From: Mesomycoplasma dispar
Lineage (GTDB): Bacteria; Bacillota_I; Bacilli_A; Mycoplasmatales; Metamycoplasmataceae
Assembly (NCBI RefSeq): GCF_000941075.1
Contig: NZ_CP007229.1
Coordinates: 186,001 to 250,000, forward strand
Reading direction: 5' to 3'
Length of the DNA: 64,000 nt
Shown here: positions 1-9,497 of the stretch, one piece after another
Numbering within the stretch: the first letter of the stretch is position 1
Layout of the letters: each line of letters opens with the position of its first letter
Program-made: the position numbers and the translations under genes
The notes under the pieces: model-generated
What the model saw: only the letters and a program-made list of their open reading frames with translations
What the model was told of the DNA's origin: nothing
Database searches by the model: none

Positions 1-229
1 ATAACTTTTAAAATTAATTTTAAAAATAAATCTTAATAAATTTTATCATTAGTTGACTGATTAAGTAAGATATTTTAAAATTGTTCTGATTTTAAAAATG
101 CAAAAATCTTATATTAGACTAGTTGAAATGAAGATTTAAATTAGAAAAATTCAGTTTAAAAACCAAAAATTTTGATCAGATTTTAAGTAATTTTTATCTT
201 CTGATTTGAAAAAATTTCTATAAATTTAA
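1..229. other. AT-rich stretch without recognisable gene
   Basis: No convincing reading frame, RNA gene or strong hairpin is visible. It lies left of a degenerate IS copy and may be intergenic DNA or decayed sequence. Confidence 0.5.
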
Positions 230-1142
230 AGTCTGGCGCAGAAATTAATCTAAAATTTGATTAAAAAATTTTCAATTAAAAAGGATAAAAATTACAGGGC
301 ATTTAAGTCTTGGAATGGGAAAAATGGTTCAAAAAATTCAAAGAATTCAAAAATTTGACTGAAAAAGAAAGAAAAAACAGTATACAAAAATCCTTTTGAA
401 GACAAAATTATTGAAATTTTTTATGAATTAGAAGCAAAATGCGGCTGACAAAAAGTGCAAAAAAACGCTTGAAATTAAGCACGGAATTACTTTAAATGAA
501 AGAACGCTTGGAAGAATTTTGAGCCGAAACGGACTGAGTGGTAAAACAAGACAAGCAAAAAAACGTCGGGAAATAAAGGATGTTTTTGTAAAAAGTCAAG
601 ATTTTGTCAAAAGATATTTCAATGGTGTGAACGCAAATATCGTTGCAACAGGTCTAACTTATATTAAATCACCAAAAGATATTCTTGATAATAATGTTTA
701 CTTATCAATCGCGATTCATCATAAAAGCAAAAAAATTATTAACTGAAATTTATCCACTTCTAATGAGTTGAACTTGTATATTCGCATTTAAGCAAAATAA
801 AATTTAAAGAAAAATGATACTTACATTCTGATCACGGATATCAATACTCATCAAATTTATACAAACAAATGGCAAAGGAAAATAATGCGATAATTTCAAT
901 GTCGAAAATCTACAATTCAGTTGATAATCGTGAAGTCGAATATTTCTTTTTGAATTTAAAATCAGAATGTCTAAGTCAGATAAATATTAAAAAACTAACT
1001 TTTGTTGACTTAAAAGAACAAATAAAAAATTATCTAAATTTTTATAATCAAAAACGTATACAATCTAATTTAAACTGAAAAACACCAGAACAAGTTTGGA
1101 GAAGTTTATCTTTTTAAATTTGTCTAATTTTCGTGTCCGAGT
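230..1142 (+). mobile_element. Degenerate IS3-family insertion sequence, copy 1
   Basis: The right end (1125-1142) is the imperfect inverse of the left end near 231-247. The same ends, better preserved, bound a related copy at 43059-44163, where the left terminus reads ACTCGGGCACAGAAATTA. Relative to that copy, the 5' part of the transposase gene is shortened by an internal deletion around 305-360. The right end stops 18 bp before the gyrA stop codon, so the element sits just downstream of gyrA in convergent orientation. No target duplication was recognised. Confidence 0.8.
369..1117 (+). pseudogene. IS3-family (IS150/IS1138-like) transposase remnant
   Basis: Reading-frame pieces at about 369-500, 519-740 and 869-1117 together match an IS3-type DDE transposase. 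Visible pieces are YKNPFEDKIIEIFYELEAKCG, an RRE-type basic stretch, the HSDHGYQYSS aspartate motif just before 869, and the catalytic-Glu region ISMSKIYNSVDNREVEYFF, ending in an SLSF tail. At least two frameshifts and the missing N-terminus make it inactive. It shares its main lesions with the copy at 43.1-44.1 kb, as described among the findings. Confidence 0.8.
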
Positions 1143-1160
1143 CTGAAAACATAGGGTTTT

Positions 1161-3758
1161 TTAACTTTCGCTTTCATTAGTCTGACTATCATTAACAGTT
1201 TTTTTAATCAAACTAACTGATGTGATTTCATCACCTTCTTTGAGTTTGATAAGTTTTACACCTTTAGTTTTACGACTAATTACTGGGGCTGTGTCAAGAT
1301 CAATTCGAATTGCAAAACCTCTTTTGGTAATAATTATCGCTTCCTGACCTTCCTTTATAGTTGAGACAAAAATGAGATCGCCAGCTTTTGAAGAATCAAT
1401 GCTCATAAGCCCTTTTGTCGCTCGACCTGTAACTCGGTATTCCTCAACTGGTGTTTTTTTACCAAAACCATTTTTACTTAAACTAAATACAAAATCATTT
1501 CCGTGAGTGAAACAAGCACCAATTATTTTATGTCCTTTTTCTAAATTAATCGCTTTGACTCCGATGGAAGCGCGTCCGCTATTACGTAATAATTTAATTG
1601 GTCAACGGTTCACAAGTCCTTGTGATGAAGCAATTATTATGTCAATATTTGGATCATCAGGAACGATAAATGCTGAAACCAAATAGTCATTTTCGACCAT
1701 TTTCAGGGCAATTTTCCCATTTTTCGGAATGTTTCGAAATGCTGAAAGTTCCGTTTTTTTAATATTTCCAAAAGCAGAAACTGTAATTAGTCAATGATTT
1801 TTGTATTCTTGATTTCAGGCAATCAAATTGGAAATATTTTCATCTTTTTGCAATCTTAAAAGATTTAAAAACGGAATCCCTTTTCCTTGCTTCGAACTGT
1901 CAGGAATTTGGTGTGAACGCAATTTAAAAATTTTTGCATTTGAAGAAATTATTAAAAGATCGCTGAGAGTGTTCGTAATACATAGTGATTTTAGTTCATC
2001 ATCTTTGTAAAGACTTGAAGTTGAAGCACCAAAACCTCCGCGGTTTTGCAGACGATATTCGTCTAAATTAATTCTTTTTACGTAATTATTTTGTGTTAAC
2101 GAAATAATTACGACTTCATCAGTAATCAAATCTTCTTCATCGAGATGGTTGATTTCTGGAACAATTACAGAACGTCTTTGATCACCAAATTGTTCAGCAA
2201 CACTTTTGTGCTGATTAATTATTAATTCGATTAATTTTTTTGGTGATTCAATTATTGACTTAATTTCGCTAATTTCGATTTTTAACTCATCAACTTCAGT
2301 GATTAATTTTTCGATTGCAAGCGAAGTTAGTCGCCCGAGTCGCATATCGATTATCGCTTTTGTCTGACCTGGATTTAAATTGAAAGTATTTGCTAATTTT
2401 TCCTGGGCAATTTGATCAGATTTTGACGATTTTATTATTTCAATTACTTTGTCAATATTTTCAATTGCAACTTTAATTCCAAGTAAAACATTTAACTTTT
2501 CCGATGCTTTTTCAAGATCAAAATTTAGCGAACGAAGATTGATTTCCTTTTGGTGTTCAAGATAATGTGAAAAAATTTGCACTAAATTCATTAATTTTGG
2601 CACACCTTTGACAAGTGCTAACATATTTACAGAATAACTTACTTGCAAATCAGTGCTATGATAAAGTTTATTAAGGAGAATTTCGGGACTAAATCCTTTT
2701 TTTACATCAAAAACCACACGAATTCCGTGACGTGTGCTTTCATCGCGAACATCTTTAATCCCTAAAATTTTTTTATTTCTAACTAAAAAGGCAACTTTTT
2801 CAATAATTGATGGTTTTTTTACTTCGTAGGGAATTTCATAGAAAACAATTCGTGATCTGCCAGAATTAAGATATTCAATTTTTGCTTTTGCCCTAATTAA
2901 AAAAGAACCTTTTCCTGTTAAATATGCTTGATTTATTCCTTTTTTACCATAAATTGTCGCCCCTGTTGGAAAATCGGGACCAGGAAGAGTAGCGATTAAA
3001 TCATTAATATCAATTTCTGGATTTTTTGCAAAAATAATGAAGGAATTGATAATTTCTGCTAAATTATGCGGTGGAATTTTTGTCATCATTCCCACAGCAA
3101 TTCCAGAAACTCCCGAAACTAATAAATTAGGAAATTTTGCAGGTAAAACTTCAGGTTCAACTTCACTAGCATCATAATTAGGGCGAAAATTAACGGTGTT
3201 TTTTTTAAGGCCTTCAATCATTTTATTGGAAATTTTTGAAAGTCGTGCTTCAGTGTAACGCATTGCCGCGGCTTCATCGCCATCAATTGATCCAAAATTT
3301 CCATGACCGTCGACTAAAGGATAACGTAACGAAAAAGGTTGCGCCATTCGCACCATTGATTCATAAACGGAAGCATCACCGTGTGGGTGGTATTTCCCTA
3401 GAACATCACCGACAATTCTAGCAGATTTTTTATAACTTGTTCCAGATGTAATTCCCAATTCAGCCATTGTGTATAAAATTCGACGGTGAACCGGTTTCAA
3501 ACCATCGCGAACATCAGGGAGAGCACGCGAAACGATAACGGACATTGAATAATCAAGAAACGAAACCTTCATTTCGTCCTCGATTTTAATTGGTGAAATA
3601 TTATCAGTTATTGTTTCTAAAATTGTAGGTTTAATTTCATAAACTTTATTATCTTCATCTATTTCATCATTGTTGGTATCAAGATTTGAACCAATATCAG
3701 TTTCAATATCGTCAAAATTTTCGTTGTCTTTGTCTTTTTTATCTTTCTCCTCAAACAT
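1161..3758 (-). CDS. gyrA: DNA gyrase subunit A
   Basis: 865 residues. Breaks the DNA gate of type II topoisomerase; partner GyrB is not in the window. The N-terminal block [19 protein letters not shown], the active-site tyrosine (Y168 in [11 protein letters not shown]) and the region [17 protein letters not shown] identify GyrA rather than ParC. UGA codons, for example at 1815-1817, are read as Trp and join the breakage-reunion domain to the C-terminal beta-propeller; the GyrA box is degenerate (QNRGGFG). An acidic tail of about 55 residues precedes the usual start. Positions equivalent to E. coli Ser83 and Asp87 are Ala129 and Glu133. The ATG has AAGGA upstream. Monocistronic, with its own promoter. 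Confidence 0.97.
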
Positions 3759-3801
3759 CTTGATTCCTTTTATTAATATAAGAGCATATAGTAATTTAAA
3801 A

Positions 3802-3831
3802 ATTATACCATAATTTATAAGATTTTTTCAA
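3802..3831 (-). promoter_or_regulatory. gyrA promoter
   Basis: On the minus strand TTGAAA (3826-3831) and TATAAT (3802-3807) are separated by 18 bp. A TGG just before the -10 resembles an extended -10. It lies 44 bp upstream of the gyrA ATG. Confidence 0.7.
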
Positions 3832-3910
3832 TTTTTGTTGACTAAAAGATAGAATTAAATAATTTTTCACTTAAATTTTTTTTAGTAAAAAATAACAAAA
3901 ATTGTTTAAA

Positions 3911-3963
3911 AAATAAAACAGGTAGTTTTACCCTTTTTTAGAATAAAACTACCTGTTTTATTT
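3911..3963. terminator. Perfect 20-bp hairpin, terminator-like
   Basis: Arms 3911-3930 and 3944-3963 are exactly complementary around a 13-nt loop; each arm carries ACAGGTAGTTTT or its complement. No intact gene ends here. The most likely client is a vanished minus-strand gene whose remnant lies at 4074-4163. Confidence 0.6.
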
Positions 3964-4073
3964 AATTTTTAAAAAATTAATCAAAAATAAATGTTTGCAA
4001 TACTTTTAACATCAAAACGATAAATTCATTAATTTTTATAACAGAAATCCACAACCAACTTATTATTTTTACT

Positions 4074-4280
4074 TTAATTCAATTTACGATGTTCCTCGAT
4101 TTTCTTATGATATTTCTCGCTAAGATGTTCCTCGATCTCATTTTTAACATATTCAATCTCCAATTTAAAACTAATAAAATATTACCATAAAATTGAGAAA
4201 ATTTATGAAAAATTCTATAAATTTTTTTTAGAAAAAAGCGCCGATTTTCTGATAGTTTCAGCAATGATTTTGTTTTTAAT
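4074..4280 (-). pseudogene. Small coding remnant with repeated IEEH segments
   Basis: On the minus strand 4163 to 4074 reads KNEIEEHLSEKYHKKIEEHR and ends in TAA, an amphipathic helix with two copies of a unit built on the direct repeat GATGTTCCTCGAT (4088-4100 and 4122-4134). There is no ATG. Further upstream (about 4275-4215) another frame gives a short charged peptide with no start. I cannot assign a family. It looks like the 3' end of a lost gene whose terminator survives at 3911-3963. Confidence 0.35.
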
Positions 4281-4415
4281 ACTTTTTAAAAATAAATAAA
4301 CTTTATTTCAAAAAATAGAAAAAATTTATACTAAAATTCCAATTATCAACTAACTAATTTTTAGTAATTTTTTTAAAAAAATCTATAAATTCATAGACTT
4401 TTTTAAAAAGGAGAG

Positions 4416-4462
4416 TTTCTTTAATTTTTTTAATTTTTCAGAAATTAAAAAAATTAAAGAAA
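4416..4462. terminator. Perfect 21-bp A/T hairpin upstream of nrd operon
   Basis: Arms 4416-4436 and 4442-4462 are exact reverse complements around the loop TTCAG. It has no G-C-rich base, so it may act as a weak terminator or a regulatory stem. It lies about 60 bp before the nrd promoter. Confidence 0.45.
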
Positions 4463-4509
4463 GATTTTTACTTTTTGGTAAAATTAAATCCCATTAAAAT
4501 TATTATACC

Positions 4510-4528
4510 TGTGTACACATTTTATAAT
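4510..4528 (+). promoter_or_regulatory. nrd operon -10 with adjacent palindrome
   Basis: TATAAT at 4523-4528 lies 57 bp upstream of nrdF. Immediately before it is the perfect palindrome TGTGTACACA (4510-4519), placed over the -35/spacer region. That position would suit an operator. The sequence does not fit the NrdR box consensus, so the binder is unknown. Confidence 0.5.
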
Positions 4529-4585
4529 AATTTGGATGTGTGACTTTATTATAAATTATAAAATAATTACCAAGAGAAAATAGTT

Positions 4586-5632
4586 ATGAATAAGATAGAC
4601 GAAAATACTAAATTAAAAGTAAAAAACGACTACTATAACCAATCAGTTTCGCCACTCGAATATGCTCTTAATAATTTTTCTGGAAAAATGAGATCTGTAA
4701 ATTGAAACATCATTAACGATCCTAAAGATCTTGAAGTTTGAACTAGAGTTGTGCAAAATTTTTGAATTCCCGAAAAAATTCCACTATCAAATGACCTTGA
4801 ATCTTGAAGAACTTTATCACCGATTTGAAAACAAGTTATTACAAGAACTTTCACTGGTCTAACTTTACTTGATACAATTCAGGCGACAATCGGCGATGTT
4901 GCCCAAATAAATCACTCGTTAACTGATCATGAGCAAGTAATTTATACAAATTTTGCATTTATGGTTGGGGTTCATGCTCGTTCTTATGGATCGATTTTTT
5001 CAACACTTTGTTCAAGCGAAGAAATTGAAGAAGCACATAATTGAGTAATAAATAATGAAAAATTACAAAAAAGAGCAAGAATTCTTATCCCTTTTTATGT
5101 TGGTTCAGATCCTTTAAAATCAAAAGTAGCCGCTGCACTAATGCCAGGTTTTTTACTTTATGGCGGCTTTTATCTCCCTTTTTACCTTGCGGCGCGCTCA
5201 AAACTTCCGAATACATCGGATATTATTCGTCTAATTTTACGTGATAAAGTTATTCATAATTATTATTCAGGTTATAAATTTCAAAAAAAAGTCGAAAAAT
5301 TAAGCCCTGAAAAACAAGAAGAAATTAAAAAGTTCGTCTTTGATTTGCTTTACGAACTAATCGAACTTGAAAAAGATTACCTTTATGATTTATATTCCGA
5401 AGTTGGGCTTGCTGAATCAGCAATAAAATTTAGTGTTTATAATGCTGGAAAATTTTTGCAAAACCTTGGTTATGATTCGCCTTTTTCCAAAGAAGAAACT
5501 GAAATTGAACCTGAAATTTTCAGCCAATTATCTGCAAGAGCTGACGAAAATCACGACTTTTTTTCAGGAAATGGTTCTTCTTACGTTATGGCTCTCGCCG
5601 AAGAAACAGAAGATGAAGACTGGGAGTTTTAA
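4586..5632 (+). CDS. nrdF: Ribonucleotide reductase small subunit, metal-free (class Ie) type
   Basis: 348 residues. Supplies the radical for NrdE, which makes deoxyribonucleotides. Overall match is to class Ib R2 (LLDTIQ, HARSYGSIFSTL, GYKFQ). Three glutamates that normally bind the metal pair are replaced: FMEAVH is FMVGVH (V127), LESFL is MPGFL (P187) and RDEAVH is RDKVIH (K221). Asp96, His130, His224 and the radical tyrosine Y134 remain. The V-P-K set is that of class Ie enzymes described from mycoplasmas, which use a DOPA radical and no metal. Three in-frame UGA (Trp) codons precede residue 62. First gene of nrdF-nrdI-nrdE. Confidence 0.97.
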
Positions 5633-6088
5633 ATGGTAAATGATGAAAAAAACGATAAATCAACCGTTGTTTTAAAACCAAAAGGAGAAATTTTTGTTGT
5701 TTATTTCTCTTCAATTTCCAATAACACTCACCGTTTTGTTGAAAAGTTAAACTTCAAAAAAGCACGAATTCCTGTTGAAATTGATGAGAATTTAACGGTG
5801 AATAACGATTATGTACTTTTTTGTCCAACTTATAGTGGTGGAAACGGTTTAACTAGTGGCGCTGTCCCTAAACAAGTGATAAAATTTTTAAACAATGAAC
5901 AAAACCGTAGTTTTTGCAAGGCGGTAATTGCATCTGGGAACACTAATTTTGGCGATACTTACGCGCTTGCTGGTTCGATTATATCAAAAAAATTAAATGT
6001 TCCGTTTTTATATAGTTTTGAATTATTAGGAACAAATGAAGATGTTATTAAAGTTAGAGAAATATTAAAAAATTTTTGAGGAAGTTAA
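5633..6088 (+). CDS. nrdI: NrdI flavodoxin-like activator
   Basis: 151 residues. A flavodoxin-fold protein that delivers the oxidant to NrdF; in class Ie systems it is needed to form the DOPA radical. The N-terminal strand and phosphate loop read VVYFSSISNNTHRF, followed by FCPTYSGGNG and ASGNTNFG, all typical of NrdI. The ATG follows directly on the nrdF stop, and the next gene starts directly after its TAA, so the three genes are tightly coupled. The C-terminus is FWGS, with UGA as Trp. Confidence 0.95.
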
Positions 6089-8251
6089 ATGAATAAAAAT
6101 GATTCAAAATTAACTTTTAGTTCAAGTCAACCAGAAAGTTATATTAGTTTAAATGCAAATGCGAAACTTTTTGCAAAACATCCTGATTCCTATAAATTCG
6201 ACCTTTTAGCAGCGAAAAAATATATCGAAGAAGAAATTAGTCCTAAATTTAAAATTTTTAATTCATTTAAAGAAAGAATTGACTTTTTAATTAGTCAAAA
6301 CTATTATGATCCAAAAGTTATTAGCCAATATTCATTTGAAGAACTTGAAAAATTAAACGAAAAAGCTTGAAGTTTTAACCATTTTTTTTCATCTTTTATG
6401 GGTGCTTTTAAATTTTATTCAACTTATGGACTTAAATCTAACGATAATTCAACTTATTTTGAACATTTTCCCGACCGTGTTTTACTAAATAGTTTGTTTT
6501 TAGGTAAAGGAAATTACCAAAAAGCTGAAAAAATTCTTGAACAAATTATGCTAGGAAGATTCCAACCAGCAACGCCGACATTTTTAAATGCAGGAAAATT
6601 AAAAAGAGGAGAATTTGTTTCTTGCTATTTAATTCGTGTCGAAGATAATATGGAATCAATTTCGCGTGCAATTACGACATCTTTGCAACTTTCCAAACGT
6701 GGCGGTGGAGTAAGTGTTCTTTTAACAAATTTGCGCGAACAAGGAGCGCCAATTAAAGACATTCAAAATCAGGCAACTGGTGTTATCCCAGTGATGAAAA
6801 TTCTCGAAGATTCATTTTCATATGCAAACCAATTAGGGCAACGCCAAGGCGCAGGCGCTGTTTATTTAAACGTTCATCATCCTGATATTCTTGCATTTTT
6901 AGATACAAAAAGGGAAAATGCCGATGAAAAAATAAGGATAAAATCACTCTCACTTGGAGTAGTAATTCCGAATATTACTTTTGAATTAGCAAAAAATAAC
7001 GAAGAAATGGCACTTTTTTCAGTCTATGATGTTGAAAAAGTCTACCAGAAAGCCTTTAGTGACATTTCAATTACTGAAAAATACTATGAAATGCTTGCTA
7101 ATCCAAAAATTAAAAAAACCTTTATTTCAGCGAGAAAACTATTTAAAATTATTGCCGAATTACATTTTGAAAGCGGTTATCCTTACATTTTATTCGAAGA
7201 TACTGTAAATAAAGAAAACGCACATCCAGACCGTGTTGTAATGTCAAATTTATGTAGCGAAATCACTCAACCTTCAACTCCAAGTTCTTATTTCCCTGAC
7301 CTTAGTTTTAATGAAACAGGACAAGATATTTGTTGCAATTTAGGTTCGCTAAATATTGACAAAGCAATGGAATCAGGGCAGAATTTTCAAGAAATGGTTT
7401 ATTATGCCGTTGTTTCCCTTGATGTAGTTTCGCGAAATTCTGATCTTTCAGTTGCCCCTTCAATTGAAAAAGGTAATAATTTAAACCACGCAATTGGCTT
7501 AGGAGCAATGAATTTACACGGTTTTTTAGCAAAAAATCAAATAATGTATGACTCTGAAGAAGCGCTAGATTTTACTAACATTTTTTTCTACACGCTTGCT
7601 TTTTCTGCATTCAAAGCATCAGCAAAACTTGCCCTTGATTATGGTGTTTTTTCTGGATTTGAAAAAACCAAATTTGCAACTGGTGAGTATTTTGATAAAT
7701 ACACAAAAGTAGAAAATGATACTTTTACCCCAAAAACATCGAAAATTAAAGAACTTTTTAGAAAATATCAAGTTAGCATTCCAACTCAACAAGACTGAAT
7801 TGAACTTGTAAGTCAAATTAAAAAAACTGGAATTGCAAATTCACATCTAATGGCTGTTGCCCCAACAGGTTCAATTTCTTATCTTACTTCTTGCACCCCT
7901 TCACTTCAACCAGTTGTTGCTCCAGTTGAAGTAAGAAAAGAAGGAAAATTAGGAAGAATTTATGTCCCTTCTTACAAGTTAAGTCATAAAACATACGAAT
8001 TTTATGAAAATGGTGCTTATGAATTAGGGCCTATTCCAATTATTAACATCGTCGCTGAAGCTCAAAAACATGTTGATCAAGCAATTTCGATGACTTTATT
8101 TATGACCGACAAAGCGACAACAAGAGATCTAAATCGTGCTTATATTTATGCTTTTAAAAAAGGATGTAAATCGATTTACTACGTACGAATTCGCCAAGAT
8201 GTACTTGAAAATTCCGAAAATTATGAAACTTGTCAATCTTGTTTAATTTAA
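6089..8251 (+). CDS. nrdE: Class Ib ribonucleotide reductase large subunit
   Basis: 720 residues. Catalyses reduction of ribonucleoside diphosphates. Key residues are visible: active-site N387-C389-E391 in [10 protein letters not shown], the redox cysteines C179 (FVSCYL) and C416 (CCNLGS), and a C-terminal C715-x-x-C718 pair that re-reduces the active site. The dNTP cone domain seen in class Ia enzymes is absent, as expected for class Ib. In-frame UGA codons occur near 6368, 7796 and elsewhere. Last gene of the nrd operon; a convergent gene begins 30 bp downstream. Confidence 0.97.
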
Positions 8252-8281
8252 AAAAGTACTATAAATTAGGCAATCTTTTGT

Positions 8282-9363
8282 TTAGATAAAGGTTAACAGT
8301 ACAACTATTTTATATAAAGTGTTAAGTAAAAATTCTTGATTTTCGTTAGAATAAATTAAAATTTCATAGTTATCTAAATTTTCATTAATTTTGTATTTTA
8401 GTGATACAATTTTTAAAATTTTTATAAAGGGAAATTTTTTGCTAATTTCAATAGTTTCTGTATTTCAATTTGGGGAAATTTTTGCATTAAAAATTATATT
8501 TTGTCTATTTATCATCTGGAAATTATCAAAGAAAAAATTGACATTTTTCAAGTAGATTTCATTTGATGATAATACATTTTTAGACCCATTTAGCGAGTTA
8601 ATTTTGTTAATGATATTATACTTACTTTTCAAAATATAATCGTTTATAGTCGTCAAATTGTTGAATAAATTCCTAGAATATTTGTTTAAGCAGAAAAGCG
8701 ATTTTATTTTTCTAGACAAAAATTTATTACCTTCTAATGAATTTACCAATTCAAATTTGTATTCATTTTTAGAAAATCAGATTAGTTCGACATTATTTTT
8801 TAGAAAAAAATCGAAAATAAAACTATTAATAATAATATTTAGCAAATTTTTCTTAATAAATTTTTTAGTATTCTGAAATAGTAATTTATTTTTTAAAAGA
8901 ATTTTTACATCTTCTAAAGTTACGATGATTTTTTGAAAATTTAGATTATCTGAACCTAAAAAATTATTGGACAAAACCACGGAAACTTGAAATATTTTAA
9001 CCAAAATAGCATATTCAGGTTTTACAAAATAAAGGTTTTTTCTAATTTTTTTATAAATATTGGATTTTAAAAATTTTGCCAAAATTATTTCGACACTTAT
9101 ATCTAAATTTTTAAATTCGAGTTTTTGAAAAAATGGTGTACTTAATTTCAGATCTAAATTTTTGTTTTCATTGAATTCAATCTTCAATTTTTGATTTAAA
9201 AACCTTAAGCTTCTTATGTTTTTAGAAAAAATTATCAAATCTAAATCGTTAGGTTTTCTTCTTAATAGACGTAAGAATTAAGAACAAAACTTCCTTGCAC
9301 AACTTTGACTAAATTATCATCTTTATTTTGAACTATTTTAATATTATCTAAGTTAGTTTTCAT
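8282..9363 (-). pseudogene. Unknown protein, frameshifted near its N-terminus
   Basis: I do not recognise the family. An ATG at 9361-9363 with AGAAGG upstream opens MKTNLDNIKIVQNKDDN and runs 33 codons to TAA (VLNSYVY). A second frame then continues LLRRKPNDLDLIIFSKN to a TAA at 8282-8284, about 330 residues in all, with two UGA Trp codons. One base gained or lost near 9262-9278 would join them. The alternative is a short ORF followed by a gene starting with TTG at 9238. The product is rich in Lys, Asn, Ile and Phe, with no clear membrane span or signal peptide. A 16-T run lies 23 bp upstream of the ATG. Confidence 0.5.
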
Positions 9364-9386
9364 TTTTTTACCTTCTAGAAAACACA

Positions 9387-9432
9387 TTTTTTTTTTTTTT
9401 TTGAAATTTATTCACAAAAAAAAAAAAAAAAA
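9387..9432. repeat. Facing homopolymers T16 and A17 between divergent genes
   Basis: T runs from 9387 to 9402 and A from 9416 to 9432, separated by GAAATTTATTCAC. A second A7 run follows. The two runs are mutually complementary and could fold as a hairpin. They occupy the shared promoter region of the divergent genes at 9363 and 9498. Homopolymers of this length slip during replication and in other mycoplasmas switch surface-gene promoters. Confidence 0.85.
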
Positions 9433-9497
9433 CAAAAAAACTTAAAATAATTATCGTATAATTATGAATATAATTATAACTACTGGAGGTAATAAAA

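Noticed and set aside
4079-4264. 61-codon minus-strand frame between gyrA and nrdF
   Set aside because: Its composition looks like a shadow of the IEEH remnant in another frame, no ribosome-binding site fits, and it overlaps it fully.
4510-4550. NrdR box pair before nrdF
   Set aside because: The two GTGT-containing stretches do not match the 16-bp consensus or its spacing.
6398-7798. Three separate genes in place of nrdE
   Set aside because: The breaks are UGA codons in one continuous frame (6089-8251); with UGA as Trp all active-site residues fall in order.
9416-9440. Poly-A tract as an assembly artefact
   Set aside because: Cannot be excluded, but several tracts of similar length (9.4, 22.2, 24.1, 33.5 kb) suggest a real property of the genome.
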